A stretch of DNA of 64,000 nucleotides from Massilia polaris (GCF_012927275.1 NZ_JABBGG010000009.1:1-64000), one strand, 5' to 3'. Shown: positions 1 through 11,863, counted from the first letter of the stretch. Numbers and translations: made by a program. The notes: generated by a model from the sequence alone, not told the origin.

Positions 1-114
1 CGCGAAAGGCTGGTTAGCCTCCTGAATGACGAACGGCCCGATCGCAAATACGACCGGGCCGTCAAAGCGACACCGAAGCGCTACGCCGTTCGCGTCATTA
101 AGAAATCACCTTAA
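1..114 (+). CDS. C-terminal end of an unidentified protein (5' end outside window)
   Basis: The frame is open from base 1 and gives 37 residues before a TAA at 112-114. The tail is basic, ending AVRVIKKSP. It runs toward valS, which is on the other strand, and stops 57 bases short of the valS stop codon. A short GC-rich stretch followed by five T's near 130-146 could end its transcript, but the stem is weak. I do not recognise the protein. The fragment is too short to assign a family, and it may be a chance open frame. Confidence 0.45.
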   Translation, partial: RERLVSLLNDERPDRKYDRAVKATPKRYAVRVIKKSP

Positions 115-170
115 CTGAACGGCATTAGGCCGGCGGCCCCTTTTTCATGACGGCGCTTGCCGCGGCTTGC

Positions 171-2978
171 TTAAGCTGCCGGCAGCTTGGCAAACTGCTC
201 GCGCAGCTTGTCGATGGTTGCCGAGAAGTTGACCAGGCGTTCCTTCTCCTGCGCCACCACCGCTTCCGGTGCGCGCGCGACGAAGCTCTCGTTGCCCAGC
301 TTGCCGTTGACCTTGGCGATCTCGCCTTCGATGCGTGCAATCTCCTTCGACAGGCGTTCGCGTTCTGCCTTGACGTCGATTTCCACCTTCAGCATCAGTT
401 TGGTCGTGCCAACGATCGATACCGCCGCGGGCGACTCCGGCAGCGTGTCGACGATGCTCACCTCCGACAGCTTGCCGAGCGACTGGATGTACGGCGCGAA
501 GCCCTGCATGCGCGCCTTGCCGCCGGCATCGGCCGCTTCAACGATCAGCGGCACGCGCAGCGACGGCGCCAGTTGCATTTCGCCGCGCAGGTTGCGGGTG
601 GCGTCGGTCAGCGCTTTCAGCTGCGTCATCCATTCCTCTGCCCGCACGTCGATCAGCGTTTCATCGGCAACCGGGTACGGCTGGGTCATGATCGAGTCGC
701 CGCTGCCCTCAAGGGTCTTGCCGGCCAGCGGAGCGATCGCCTGCCACAGGGCTTCGGTCACGAACGGCACGATCGGGTGCGCCATGCGCAGGATCACTTC
801 CAGCACGCGCAGCAGGGTGTTGCGGGTTGCTTGCTGCTGGCCTTCGGTGCCTTGCTGGACCTGGACCTTGGCGACTTCCAGGTACCAGTCGCAGTATTCG
901 TCCCAGACGAACTTGTAGATGGCCGCGGCGATGTTGTCGAAGCGGTAGTCTTCGAAGCCCTTCGCCACCTCGAGCTCCGCGCGCTGCATCAGCGACAGGA
1001 TCCACTTGTCGGCCTGCGACAGGTCCGCATCCTTGGCTGTGCAGTCCTTGCCTTCGGTGTTCATCATCACGAAGCGGGTCGCGTTCCACATCTTGTTGCA
1101 GAAGTTGCGATAGCCTTCGGCGCGGCCCAGGTCGAAGTTGATGTTGCGGCCCAGCGATGCGTAGCTGGCCATGGTGAAACGCAGCGCGTCGGTGCCGTAG
1201 GCAGCGATACCTTCCGGGAATTCCTTGCGGGTCGCCTTGGCGATCTTGTCGGCATCGCGCGGGTTCATCAGGCCGGTGGTGCGCTTGCCGACCAGCGTTT
1301 CCACGTCGATGCCGTCGATCAGGTCGATCGGGTCGAGCGTGTTGCCCTTCGACTTGGACATCTTCTGGCCGCTCGAATCGCGCACCAGCCCGTGGACGTA
1401 GACGGTCTCGAATGGCACCTGGCCGGTGAAGTGGGTGGTCATCATCACCATCCTGGCGACCCAGAAGAAGATGATGTCGAAGCCGGTCACCAGCACCGAC
1501 GACGGCAGGAAGGCCTTCATGTCAGGCGTTTCTTCCGGCCAGCCCATGGTCGAGAACGGGATCAGCGCGGACGAAAACCAGGTGTCGAGCACGTCGTCGT
1601 CGCGGCGCAGCGGCGCGGTCACGCCGGCGGCAAGCGCCTTGGCTGTCGCTTCTTCCTCGGTCTTGGCGACAAAGATATTGCCGGCGTCGTCGTACCACGC
1701 CGGGATGCGGTGGCCCCACCACAGCTGGCGCGAGATGCACCAGTCCTGGATGTTGTTGAGCCACTGGTTGTAGGTGGTGCTCCAGTTTTCCGGCACGAAC
1801 CTGATCTCGCCGCCGGCGACTTTTTCAAGCGCGACTTCGGCGATCGACTTGCCAGGGAAGTGGGTACCTTCCGGCGCCGGCTTGCTCATGGCGACGAACC
1901 ACTGGTCGGTCAGCATCGGCTCGATGACGACGCCGGTGCGGTCGCCGCGCGGCACTTGCAGCTTGTGCGGCTTGACTTCCTGCAGCAGGCCTTGCGCGTC
2001 GAGGTCGGCCACGATCTGCTTGCGCGCGGCGAAGCGGTCCATGCCGCGGTAGGCTTCCGGCGCGTCGTCGCTGATTTTCGCGTCGAGCGTCAGCACGCAG
2101 ATCAGCGGCAGCTTGTTGCGCTGGCCGACCGCATAGTCGTTGAAGTCGTGGGCCGGCGTGATCTTCACGCAGCCGGTGCCGAACTCCTTGTCGGCGTATT
2201 CGTCGGCGATGATCGGGATTTCGCGCCCGGTCAGCGGCAGCTTGACCATCTTGCCGTGCATGGCCATGTAGCGTTCGTCGGTCGGGTCGACCGCGACGGC
2301 GACGTCGCCCAGCAGCGTTTCAGGACGGGTGGTCGCGACCGTGATGTGGCCGCTGCCGTCGGCCAGCGGGTACCTGATGTACCACATCGAGCCGTCTTCT
2401 TCTTCCGAGACCACTTCCAGGTCGGACACGGCGGTGCCGAGCACAGGGTCCCAGTTGACCAGCCGTTTGCCGCGGTAGATCAGGCCTTGTTCGTAGAGCC
2501 GCACGAAGACGTCGGACACGACTTTCGAGCGCGGTTCGTCCATCGTGAAGTATTCGCGCGCCCAGTCAGGCGAGGTGCCCATGCGGCGCATCTGGCCGGT
2601 AATCGTGTTGCCGGACTGTTCCTTCCACTCCCAGACTTTCTTGATGAACTCGTCGCGTCCGAGGTCGTGGCGCGAGATCTTCTGCGCGTCCAGCTGGCGC
2701 TCGACGACGATCTGGGTGGCGATGCCGGCGTGGTCGGTGCCCGGGATCCATGCGGTATTGAAGCCGCGCATGCGGTAGTAGCGGGTCAGGCCATCCATGA
2801 TGGTCTGGTTGAAAGCGTGCCCCATGTGCAGCGTGCCCGTCACGTTCGGCGGCGGCAGCTGGATGCTGAACGACGGCTTGTCGGCATCGAGGGTGGCGGC
2901 GAAGTACCCGCGCTTTTCCCACTCGTTGCGCCAGAATTGTTCAATGTCGGCGGGCTCGAAAGACTTGGCTAATTCCAT
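171..2978 (-). CDS. valS: Valine--tRNA ligase
   Basis: Cytoplasmic class I aminoacyl-tRNA synthetase that charges tRNA-Val and edits mischarged threonine. The 935-residue product has the HIGH-type signature HMGH at residues 51-54 and the KMSKS loop ([10 protein letters not shown]) near residue 540, with the CP1 editing domain between them. It ends in the ValRS coiled coil (about residues 870-935, rich in E, K and R), and the length is normal for bacterial ValRS. The frame stays open upstream to a GTG at 3125, but the family N-terminus begins at [16 protein letters not shown], so the ATG at 2978 was chosen. It is transcribed divergently from the gene at 3198, with about 220 bases of shared upstream DNA. 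Confidence 0.97.
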   Translation of the reverse strand: MELAKSFEPADIEQFWRNEWEKRGYFAATLDADKPSFSIQLPPPNVTGTLHMGHAFNQTIMDGLTRYYRMRGFNTAWIPGTDHAGIATQIVVERQLDAQKISRHDLGRDEFIKKVWEWKEQSGNTITGQMRRMGTSPDWAREYFTMDEPRSKVVSDVFVRLYEQGLIYRGKRLVNWDPVLGTAVSDLEVVSEEEDGSMWYIRYPLADGSGHITVATTRPETLLGDVAVAVDPTDERYMAMHGKMVKLPLTGREIPIIADEYADKEFGTGCVKITPAHDFNDYAVGQRNKLPLICVLTLDAKISDDAPEAYRGMDRFAARKQIVADLDAQGLLQEVKPHKLQVPRGDRTGVVIEPMLTDQWFVAMSKPAPEGTHFPGKSIAEVALEKVAGGEIRFVPENWSTTYNQWLNNIQDWCISRQLWWGHRIPAWYDDAGNIFVAKTEEEATAKALAAGVTAPLRRDDDVLDTWFSSALIPFSTMGWPEETPDMKAFLPSSVLVTGFDIIFFWVARMVMMTTHFTGQVPFETVYVHGLVRDSSGQKMSKSKGNTLDPIDLIDGIDVETLVGKRTTGLMNPRDADKIAKATRKEFPEGIAAYGTDALRFTMASYASLGRNINFDLGRAEGYRNFCNKMWNATRFVMMNTEGKDCTAKDADLSQADKWILSLMQRAELEVAKGFEDYRFDNIAAAIYKFVWDEYCDWYLEVAKVQVQQGTEGQQQATRNTLLRVLEVILRMAHPIVPFVTEALWQAIAPLAGKTLEGSGDSIMTQPYPVADETLIDVRAEEWMTQLKALTDATRNLRGEMQLAPSLRVPLIVEAADAGGKARMQGFAPYIQSLGKLSEVSIVDTLPESPAAVSIVGTTKLMLKVEIDVKAERERLSKEIARIEGEIAKVNGKLGNESFVARAPEAVVAQEKERLVNFSATIDKLREQFAKLPAA

Positions 2979-3197
2979 GGTTTGGCTGTGATGTATGCGA
3001 AAACAACCATTATAAGGGAGGGATGCGGGCAAATGATGCTGTGCAAAAAAAAGTGCTGCACGGATTTCCGCATGCTGCGATCCGGATTGTGGTGACGCGG
3101 AACTTATGCGAATCGCATTCGACACGGAATGTTAGCCACGGCCGCTTGTTTCACGCAATAATGTTGTTTATGAGTAACTAGCGCGATACAGGGAAAC

Positions 3198-4886
3198 ATG
3201 ATTTCGTTCAGTTTTGCACGCTTTACCGACTCAACGTCGACGTTTGCCGATGCCGAATTCATTTTGCAACGGGCCATGGTGCTGGTGGGCCGGATCCTCG
3301 ACCGGGAACTGGTTTCAGCGGCGAATGCAAACGTGACCCTGGACGTTAAAATCTTGCCCGAATCGACCCTGGGGCCAACGGTTAGCGCCGCCGCGGCGCC
3401 CAACTATTCGGGCCAGTTTCAGACTTCGCCCCAGGGTACGGTCCCTGCACCGGACGGCCTGGTCAACGATGTCGCGTTCAAGATTCAGACGGGCAAAAGC
3501 GCACTACTGCCGGCTTGGAACGGATTCACCATGACCGGCAACTGGAACAGCGACATTGCCGACGGGATCCTGGTGATTAGCGAGCCGACCATGGCCCGGC
3601 TGGTGGAACGCAGCGGCGAGTCGTTTACGGAGACGGACGATGTGATTGCCATTCTGGTTCACGAAGTGCTGCATATGCTGGGCATTTATGGCAGTGAGGA
3701 TGCGCTGACGAAGCCTGCCGGTTCCGTGTGGGCCTCGCCGTTCGACCAGCTGGTCGAGGTAAGCGGGCAGTCCGCGGCATTTGCAGGGAGAGCCGCCCAG
3801 GCGATCTATGGGGACGAGGTTCCGTTGCGTCCGCTCGACAGCTGGACCAACGTTCACCACCTATACGTCATGAACACGCCTGAAGGTGCGGCCGGCGGCG
3901 AGCACGAGTATGTCGGTCCGGACAGCGACCTGATGAACGGCATCGTCGTTGAAGGCATGCAAATTTCCGATCTGGATGTCGCCGTGCTGGTGGACCTGGG
4001 CTACCGGAACGCGCGCACGCTCACCTCGCTGGACGGGCATACTTTTGTGCCCGGCGCGGGCGCGCAGACGGTTGATGGCACGCCGGCCGCGATCGACAAT
4101 GCGTTCTTCGACGGCAGGCGTACTGATTTTTCCTTCACCAGGTCCGGTGATGGGGTGATCGTCACGAGTAAAGCGGCTCCGGCAGATGTTGCCCAGCTGC
4201 GCGGGATGGAGACGCTGTTGTTTTCGGATGGCAGCCTCGGCACGCAGTTCATCGGCACGGATGGCGGCGACCTGTTGCGCGGCACAGCAGCGAGCCAGAC
4301 TATGTACGGCGGCCGCGGCAACGACAGCCTGGTCGGCGGCGGCGGCGTCGACATCGCGGTATTTTCAGGGAACGCCGCCGAATATGCCGTGGTCGCGAAC
4401 GGCGCAGGATTGAGCGTGACAGACATGCTCGGACGGGACGGCCAGGATACGCTGGACGGCGTGCTGCGGCTTTGGTTCGCGGACAAGCACCTTGCCATGG
4501 ACCTCGACGGGCACGCAGGCGACTTGTATCGGCTCTACCAGGCCGCTTTCGACCGCAAGCCTGACCTGGACGGTCTGGGCTATTGGATCCACGCCCTGGA
4601 TGACGGAATGAGCCTTGCCGATATCGCCAGCGCGTTTATCGGTGCGCCAGAGTTCCAGGCGATGTATGGCCAGGCCCCGACCAACGCCGCGGCACTGACG
4701 AAGTTCTACCAGAACGTCCTGAACCGCGAGCCCGAAAAAGCCGGCTTCGACTATTGGCTTGATGCGATGACGAACCAAGGCGTGAGAATGAGTCAGGTAC
4801 TGGTGTCGTTTAGCGACAGTGGGGAGAACCAGGCGCAGGTCGTTGGCAGTATTTCGGGCGGAATCGAGTACACGCTGTATTCCTGA
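3198..4886 (+). CDS. Secreted HExxH metalloprotease-like protein with RTX-type repeat and DUF4214 domains
   Basis: The 562-residue protein has a zinc-protease-like motif HEVLHMLG near residue 154 in a region that resembles matrixin-like bacterial proteases. This includes the stretch SDLDVAVLVDLGY about 110 residues later, where such proteins have their Met-turn area. A glycine/aspartate-rich RTX-like calcium repeat (YGGRGNDSLVGGGGVD) follows near residues 360-385. Two DUF4214 modules lie near 430-490 and 500-550. No Sec signal peptide is seen. RTX plus DUF4214 architecture usually points to type I secretion, so export is inferred. The usual third zinc histidine (HExxHxxGxxH) is glycine here, so catalysis is uncertain. 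A strong hairpin terminator follows the stop. Confidence 0.8.
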   Translation: MISFSFARFTDSTSTFADAEFILQRAMVLVGRILDRELVSAANANVTLDVKILPESTLGPTVSAAAAPNYSGQFQTSPQGTVPAPDGLVNDVAFKIQTGKSALLPAWNGFTMTGNWNSDIADGILVISEPTMARLVERSGESFTETDDVIAILVHEVLHMLGIYGSEDALTKPAGSVWASPFDQLVEVSGQSAAFAGRAAQAIYGDEVPLRPLDSWTNVHHLYVMNTPEGAAGGEHEYVGPDSDLMNGIVVEGMQISDLDVAVLVDLGYRNARTLTSLDGHTFVPGAGAQTVDGTPAAIDNAFFDGRRTDFSFTRSGDGVIVTSKAAPADVAQLRGMETLLFSDGSLGTQFIGTDGGDLLRGTAASQTMYGGRGNDSLVGGGGVDIAVFSGNAAEYAVVANGAGLSVTDMLGRDGQDTLDGVLRLWFADKHLAMDLDGHAGDLYRLYQAAFDRKPDLDGLGYWIHALDDGMSLADIASAFIGAPEFQAMYGQAPTNAAALTKFYQNVLNREPEKAGFDYWLDAMTNQGVRMSQVLVSFSDSGENQAQVVGSISGGIEYTLYS

Positions 4887-4896
4887 GCTAAGCGCC

Positions 4897-4924
4897 AAAA
4901 AAAGGACGCCGAAGCGTCCTTTTT
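4897..4924. terminator. Bidirectional rho-independent terminator
   Basis: A perfect stem GGACGC/GCGTCC with a CGAA loop is flanked by seven A's on the left and five T's on the right, so it can end transcription in both directions. It starts 10 bases after the protease-like gene. Being two-sided, it suggests that something on the minus strand also ends here. Confidence 0.85.
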
Positions 4925-4940
4925 CATGTGTGCGAGACGC

Positions 4941-5084
4941 TTAGTTGCCGCAACCCAGCGCAGCGATGCGGTCGTGCGCCGCTTTCATCTGAGTCTCCGT
5001 CTGGAAGTCATGCCTGCGCGCTACGCCGGCCGTTTTGGAAAGTGCTGGGGCCGCATCGCTGCGACGGCTCGATCGTACTTCCAT
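4941..5084 (-). CDS. Possible small protein (47 aa), function unknown
   Basis: This minus-strand frame runs from an ATG at 5084 to a TAA at 4941-4943 and encodes 47 residues, ending HDRIAALGCGN. It stops 17 bases before the two-sided terminator, which is the main reason to think the region may be transcribed leftward. The N-terminal part is arginine-rich and looks less natural than the C-terminal 25 residues, so it may instead be the tail of a decayed gene. There is no recognisable family or good ribosome-binding site. The opposite strand has competing short frames of no better quality. Confidence 0.25.
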   Translation of the reverse strand: MEVRSSRRSDAAPALSKTAGVARRHDFQTETQMKAAHDRIAALGCGN

Positions 5085-5187
5085 CAATTAAACGAACTGT
5101 TGTGTTTTTTGTAGCGTTCGCTGCCTGCCGCTTGACCGCGTCGGCAGCTAATGCGGAAAAAACCATACTGCCCGGTTCGCCACCAGT

Positions 5188-5193
5188 TATAAT
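5188..5193 (+). promoter_or_regulatory. Probable -10 element of the thi operon promoter
   Basis: A perfect TATAAT lies 28 bases upstream of the TPP aptamer, so transcription would begin just before the riboswitch. No good -35 hexamer is seen at the right spacing; the region around 5165-5170 reads ATACTG. Confidence 0.5.
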
Positions 5194-5221
5194 TTCCGCG
5201 CTGCCGCAAGGCGGCACACGC

Positions 5222-7466
<2,245 letters not shown>

Positions 7467-7487
7467 AAACTCACAGGACAAACAGAC

Positions 7488-8273
7488 ATGAACCCACAAG
7501 ACAAACTTATCATCGCCGGCGTTGAATACGGCTCGCGCCTGCTGGTCGGCAGCGGCAAGTACCGCGACCTTGCGCAGACGCGCGAGGCCACCGACGCAGC
7601 CGGCGCCGACATCGTCACCGTCGCGATCCGCCGCGTGAACATCGGCCAGGACCCGCATGCGCCAAGCCTGCTCGACGTGCTGCCCCCAAGCCAGTACACG
7701 ATCCTGCCCAACACCGCCGGCTGCTACACCGCCAGGGACGCGGTCTATACCTTGCAAATGGCGCGCGAGCTGCTGGACGGCCGCAAGCTGGTCAAGCTCG
7801 AAGTGCTGGGCGACGACAAGAGCCTGTACCCCAACATGCCCGAAACGCTGGCCGCCGCCGAAACCCTGGTGCGCGACGGCTTCGACGTGATGGTCTACTG
7901 CAGCGACGACCCGGTGCAGGCGCGCCTGCTGGAAGGAATCGGCTGCGTGGCGGTGATGCCGCTGGCGTCGCTGATCGGCTCGGGCATGGGCATCCTCAAC
8001 CCGTGGAACCTGTCGCTGATTATCGAGCAGGCGACCGTGCCGGTGCTGGTCGACGCGGGCGTCGGCACAGCATCCGACGCCGCCATCGCGATGGAGCTGG
8101 GCTGCGACGGGGTCTTGATGAACAGCGCGATCGCGCTGGCGCAGGACCCGGTGCGCATGGCGCGCGCGATGCGGCTGGCGGTGCTGGCGGGCCGCGACGC
8201 CTTCCTGGCCGGCCGCATGCCGCGCCGCTTCAGCGCCTCGCCGTCGTCGCCGGTGGCCGGGCGGCTGCAGTGA
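7488..8273 (+). CDS. thiG: Thiazole synthase
   Basis: A (beta/alpha)8 enzyme that condenses deoxyxylulose 5-phosphate, dehydroglycine and ThiS-borne sulfur into the thiazole phosphate. The 261-residue protein contains [10 protein letters not shown], with the lysine that forms the Schiff base with DXP, and [19 protein letters not shown], part of the phosphate-binding region. Its substrate DXP is made by Dxs (31591-33459). The TGA overlaps the GTG start of thiD. Confidence 0.97.
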   Translation: MNPQDKLIIAGVEYGSRLLVGSGKYRDLAQTREATDAAGADIVTVAIRRVNIGQDPHAPSLLDVLPPSQYTILPNTAGCYTARDAVYTLQMARELLDGRKLVKLEVLGDDKSLYPNMPETLAAAETLVRDGFDVMVYCSDDPVQARLLEGIGCVAVMPLASLIGSGMGILNPWNLSLIIEQATVPVLVDAGVGTASDAAIAMELGCDGVLMNSAIALAQDPVRMARAMRLAVLAGRDAFLAGRMPRRFSASPSSPVAGRLQ

Positions 8274-9013
8274 CGCGGCCGGCCGTCCTGGTGTTCTCCG
8301 GCCTCGATCCGTCCGGCGGCGCCGGCGTCGCAGCCGACGTCCAGGCCATCGCGGCGCAGGGCGCGCATGCGCTGCCGGTGGTGACGGCGCTGACGGTGCA
8401 GGACCACAACTGGGTCTACGACGTCGAGCCGGTCGACGCCTGCCTGCTCACGCGCCAGGCGCGCGTGCTGGCCGCTGCCTGCCGGATCAAGGCCATCAAG
8501 GTCGGCATACCCGGCAACCGCGCCAACGCCGAGGCGATCGCCTCGTTCATCCTCAGGCTGCGCGAAGACCATCCGGCGTTGCCGATGGTGCTCGACCCGG
8601 TGCTCGCAAGCGGCAATGGCGATCCGCTGTCGCGCGGCGGCGCGCTGGCGGCCATCGGGCCCTTGCTGGCGCTGGCCACCGTGGTGGTGCCGAACCTGGC
8701 GGAGGCGCAGGCGCTGGCGGGCGCGCGGTTTCCGCACCTGCTGGTCACCGGCGGCCACGCCAGCGGGCCCTCAGTGCGCAACCGCTGGCATGGCGAGGGC
8801 CAGTGCCGCGACTGGGAATGGCCGCGCCTCGCAGGCGGCTTCCACGGCAGCGGCTGCACCTTGTCGGCCGCGATCGCGGGCCGGCTGGCGCTGGGCGAGC
8901 CGGTCGTCCAGGCGCTCGAACGCGCGCAGGCCTACTGCCATGGCGCGCTCGCATCTTCATTCGCGCTCGGCGCCGGACAGCGCATCCCGGACCGCAGCGC
9001 GCACCCCGTTTAA
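8270..9013 (+). CDS. thiD: Hydroxymethylpyrimidine/phosphomethylpyrimidine kinase
   Basis: Ribokinase-fold kinase that phosphorylates HMP and HMP phosphate to HMP diphosphate. The substrate-binding start [17 protein letters not shown], the [10 protein letters not shown] segment and the C-terminal ATP/anion-hole motif [14 protein letters not shown] are present. The product has 247 residues, within the normal range. The GTG at 8270 was chosen because it overlaps the thiG stop as GTGA and starts exactly at the family N-terminus. The frame is open further upstream only as a shadow of thiG. Confidence 0.93.
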   Translation: MTRPAVLVFSGLDPSGGAGVAADVQAIAAQGAHALPVVTALTVQDHNWVYDVEPVDACLLTRQARVLAAACRIKAIKVGIPGNRANAEAIASFILRLREDHPALPMVLDPVLASGNGDPLSRGGALAAIGPLLALATVVVPNLAEAQALAGARFPHLLVTGGHASGPSVRNRWHGEGQCRDWEWPRLAGGFHGSGCTLSAAIAGRLALGEPVVQALERAQAYCHGALASSFALGAGQRIPDRSAHPV

Positions 9014-9026
9014 AGGAGCACACTAT

Positions 9027-9677
9027 ATGCACCAAGGACTGTACCTCGGCACGCCCGACTGGGATGACACCGACCGCCTGGTCGAGACCACCCGCACCGC
9101 GCTGCACGCCGGCGCCGCGATGCTGCAATACCGGCACAAAGGCGCCAGCGCGCAGCTGCGGCGCGAGCAGGCGGCGGCGCTGCTGGCGCTGTGCCGCCGC
9201 TTCAACCGCCCGTTGATCATCAACGACCATGTCGAACTTTGCCTCACGCTGGACGCCGACGGCGTGCACCTGGGCGGCACCGACGCCTCGGTCGCACAGG
9301 CGCGCGGCGTGCTCGGGGCGGGCAAGATCGTCGGCGCGTCGTGCTACGGCGAGCTGGCGCTGGCCCGCGCCGCACAGCGCGACGGCGCCAGCTACGTGGC
9401 GTTCGGCGGCTTCTATCCGTCGCGCGTCAAGCAGTACAGCTTCCGCACCGAAGCTTCGATCGTGACGCAGGCGAAGACGGAGATCGCGCTGCCGGTCGTC
9501 GTCATCGGCGGCATGACGCCCGAAAACGCCGCGCCGCTGGTGGGGCGGGGCGCCGACATGGTCGCGGCGATCAGCAGCGTTTACACGGCCGCGGTGCCGG
9601 GCGCGGTGGTGCACGCGTTCGACGGCTTGTTTGCCGAGCGGGCGAAAAGCTGCGTAAACCATGGAGCCACCGTATAA
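9027..9677 (+). CDS. thiE: Thiamine-phosphate synthase
   Basis: TIM-barrel enzyme that joins HMP diphosphate and thiazole phosphate to thiamine phosphate. Family segments seen in the 216 residues include LQYRHKGAS (usually QYRDK), the diphosphate-binding loop, AFGGFYPSRVK and VVVIGGMTPEN. AAAGGAG at 9012-9018 sits 8 bases before the ATG, which fixes the start. It is the last gene of the thi operon. Its stop codon overlaps a TATAAT sequence at 9673-9678 that may serve the next gene. Confidence 0.94.
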   Translation: MHQGLYLGTPDWDDTDRLVETTRTALHAGAAMLQYRHKGASAQLRREQAAALLALCRRFNRPLIINDHVELCLTLDADGVHLGGTDASVAQARGVLGAGKIVGASCYGELALARAAQRDGASYVAFGGFYPSRVKQYSFRTEASIVTQAKTEIALPVVVIGGMTPENAAPLVGRGADMVAAISSVYTAAVPGAVVHAFDGLFAERAKSCVNHGATV

Positions 9678-9713
9678 TCATTTTACATTTCGACGATTGA
9701 GGACTACCCGAAG

Positions 9714-10346
9714 ATGACCACCGTGCCTGCCGCCAAACGACGCATCCTGATCGTCGACGACGACCCGATCCTGTTGCAGTTTATCGGCGAAATCCTGCGC
9801 CATGCCGGTTACGACACGGTGTCGGCATCGTCCGGCGCGCAAGCGATAGCACAGATCGAGGCGCGCGAGCCGGACATGGCCCTGCTCGACATCACCATGC
9901 CCGGCATGACGGGACTGGAGCTGGCGCGCCACCTGAACGAGCTGACCACGGTACCGTTCATGTTCCTGTCGGCGGTCGGCGACAGCGATTCGGCCCGCCA
10001 GGCGGCCGCCTATGGGGCGGTCGGCTACGTGGTCAAGCCGGTCGACGCCGAGCGCCTGATGGCGGCTTTCGAAGCCGGCCTGGCCCGCGCCGATGAAATC
10101 CGCCAGCTGCGCCGCACCGAAATGAACCTCAATGCCGCGCTCGCCGCCGGCCGCGAAACCAGCCTGGCCGTCGGCCTCTTGATGGGCAAGTTCCAGACCG
10201 ACCGCAACACCGCGTTTGAAGTGCTGCGCGACCACGCGCGTTCAAGCCGCCGCAAGATCAACGAAGTCGCCGACCAGCTGCTGGCCGCTGAAGAAACGTT
10301 AAACAGTTTGCATGCCGGATTTGCAACCCGCCTGAAATCGAAATAA
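9714..10346 (+). CDS. Response regulator with ANTAR RNA-binding output domain
   Basis: The receiver domain (about residues 9-125) has the acidic cluster D15-D17, phosphoacceptor D59 (ALLDITMPGM) and K108 (YVVKPVDAE), so it should be phosphorylatable. A linker helix leads to an ANTAR domain (about 135-200), with the typical VGLLMGKFQTDR and AFEVLRDHARSSRRKINEVA stretches. ANTAR proteins such as AmiR and NasR bind paired hairpins in nascent mRNA and prevent termination. No cognate histidine kinase is near. Two further receiver genes follow on the same strand, 284 bases later. The target RNA is not evident in this window. Confidence 0.92.
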   Translation: MTTVPAAKRRILIVDDDPILLQFIGEILRHAGYDTVSASSGAQAIAQIEAREPDMALLDITMPGMTGLELARHLNELTTVPFMFLSAVGDSDSARQAAAYGAVGYVVKPVDAERLMAAFEAGLARADEIRQLRRTEMNLNAALAAGRETSLAVGLLMGKFQTDRNTAFEVLRDHARSSRRKINEVADQLLAAEETLNSLHAGFATRLKSK

Positions 10347-10630
10347 GCGATCAAGTCTGTTTATCGCGACAATTGTTAAAAAAAACCGGAAACTGTTGCT
10401 GTAGAGCCAGATTCCGGTAGACTTGCGATGTGGTACCAGTGACCCGCGCGAGGCCGTAACCCGCCTTGCGCCTGCAACACCAGCGCCGCCTTTCCCTCGC
10501 GGCCGACGCCTTGATCTCGGCCCAGCTCCGCCGATTGTCCTTCCCGAATCGTTGTTCGCTCCAGCCCACGGCAGCGCCGTGGCTTTGCGCCTTACCGATC
10601 CGGGTCACCGATGGTCCAGAAAGGAGTCGC

Positions 10631-11188
10631 ATGAAAGCGGCAACCCCCCAATACAGAACAAGCGCGGCCCGGGGCCGCACGTTCGCGGCGCACATGCAGC
10701 GGCGCGCGCCCGCGGCCCCGCGTCGCACTGCGCCGCGCGGCGGCGCCGACATCCTGCTGATGGCCGAAGCCAGCGACATCGCCAGTGCAACCGAGCCGGA
10801 TGCCGAGATCCACAATGAGGGCAGTGAGCCGGCCGTGCCGCGCGTGCTACTGGTCGACAAGGATGCGGAAAGTGCCGAGTCGCTTTCCCTGCTGATGATG
10901 CCGGAAGCGCACGTGATCCACGCGGCCACGCTGGCCGAAGCGCAGCACCTGCTTCGGCGCGACATCTTCGCGCTGGTCGTCATCGATCCCGCGCTGCCCG
11001 ACGGTAATGCGGCGAGCCTGATGCCGCTGATTGTCGCCACGCCGGTGCTGGTCCATGCTCAGCGCGAACCAGCATGGCGCGAACCGATTGCCGCTTTCCT
11101 GCCAAAGCCATGGACTTCGCAGCGCTGCCTGTGGAGCACCATTTCGCGCCTGCTGGGCGTGCCGACCGATATGTCTGCCGGAGACTGA
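10631..11188 (+). CDS. Receiver-domain protein with basic N-terminal extension
   Basis: About residues 71-180 form a receiver-like domain with VDKD (D76, D78), a plausible phosphoacceptor D119 (VVIDPALPDG) and K159 (FLPKPW). It is divergent but keeps the key residues. The first 70 residues are rich in Arg and Ala and match no domain I know. The start at 10631 has a good AAAGGAG upstream. A start at M44 (10760) would remove most of the extension, so part of it could be spurious. There is no output domain. The stop lies 1 base before the next receiver gene, so the two are co-translated. Confidence 0.72.
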   Translation: MKAATPQYRTSAARGRTFAAHMQRRAPAAPRRTAPRGGADILLMAEASDIASATEPDAEIHNEGSEPAVPRVLLVDKDAESAESLSLLMMPEAHVIHAATLAEAQHLLRRDIFALVVIDPALPDGNAASLMPLIVATPVLVHAQREPAWREPIAAFLPKPWTSQRCLWSTISRLLGVPTDMSAGD

Positions 11189-11189
11189 C

Positions 11190-11612
11190 ATGATGAATGC
11201 AACCCACTCCCGGGACGTGTTGAAATCGATCCTGTACGTCGAGGACGACCTGCACGTGCGCACCGCCGCCAAACTGGTGCTGGAAGTAATCGGCAAGCTT
11301 GAAGTGCGCGATTGCAGCTCCGGCGAGGAAGCGCTGGCGGCCGCGCATGGTTTCCAGCCGGACCTGATCCTTCTCGACGTCATGATGCCCGAGCTCGACG
11401 GCCTTGCCACGCTCGAACGGCTACGCAGCATGCCGCACCTGGCCGACACCCCGGCGCTGTTCATCACCGGCCTGACCAAGGCCTGCGACATGGAACGCTA
11501 CACCGATGTCGGCGCGATTGGCGTCATCCCCAAGCCGCTGGAGCCGCTCCGTCTCACCGACCAGCTGCGCACGCTCTGGGAACGCCATCAGCTCGGCTAT
11601 ACCGACGCATAA
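11190..11612 (+). CDS. Single-domain response regulator (CheY-like)
   Basis: The 140-residue protein is almost entirely one receiver domain: acidic pair in YVEDD (E18-D20), phosphoacceptor D63 (LLDVMMPELD), switch T93 and K115 (IPKPLEP). It has no output domain, so it should act by protein contact or in a phosphorelay. It starts 1 base after the previous receiver gene. ATGATG gives two possible starts (11190 or 11193). No kinase gene is close; the partner is unknown. Confidence 0.9.
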   Translation: MMNATHSRDVLKSILYVEDDLHVRTAAKLVLEVIGKLEVRDCSSGEEALAAAHGFQPDLILLDVMMPELDGLATLERLRSMPHLADTPALFITGLTKACDMERYTDVGAIGVIPKPLEPLRLTDQLRTLWERHQLGYTDA

Positions 11613-11637
11613 AAGGCCAGCAATAAGAAATACCTCG

Positions 11638-11681
11638 AAGAAAATCGGGGTCCGTCCCCGGGGACGGACCCCGATTTTCTT
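11638..11681. repeat. 44-bp perfect palindrome, copy 1 of an interspersed element
   Basis: Two 22-base arms (core GGGGTCCGTCCCC / GGGGACGGACCCC) are exactly complementary with no loop. It starts 25 bases after the stop of the last receiver gene and could form a terminator-like cruciform. A close relative lies at 21485-21516, so this is a dispersed intergenic element, not a chance terminator. Confidence 0.9.
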
Positions 11682-11809
11682 GGGGGCATTCCCTGCATCC
11701 TGTTCCCACGTTGTTGCCGTCTGTCGCACGGCGCTGGAGCCTTTCCCTATCCTTGCCTAAAGTCCAACCACATCGGCTGCCGCTCGCCGCCGCAAAGTAG
11801 AAAAAAACT

Positions 11810-11829
11810 TCTAGACAAATCAATCTAGA
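11810..11829. promoter_or_regulatory. Candidate operator upstream of the M56 peptidase gene
   Basis: Two TCTAGA hexamers are separated by 8 bases (CAAATCAA), in an AT-rich stretch 34 bases before the leader ORF at 11864. The spacing and position suit a dimeric repressor. BlaI/MecI-type regulators normally control M56 genes of this kind, but the assignment of any regulator here is inference. Confidence 0.4.
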
Positions 11830-11863
11830 TATTTTATTCTACATTCAACGATACGGAGACTTC

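Noticed and set aside
147-2972. 941-codon plus-strand open frame opposite valS
   Set aside because: Antisense shadow of a confidently identified synthetase in GC-rich DNA. Its product is His/Arg/Val-rich without any family signature.
10376-10414. Inverted repeat ACCGGAA...TTCCGGT before the second receiver gene, considered as an ANTAR target
   Set aside because: There is one hairpin with a 20-base loop, not the two consecutive stems with six-base loops that ANTAR proteins bind.
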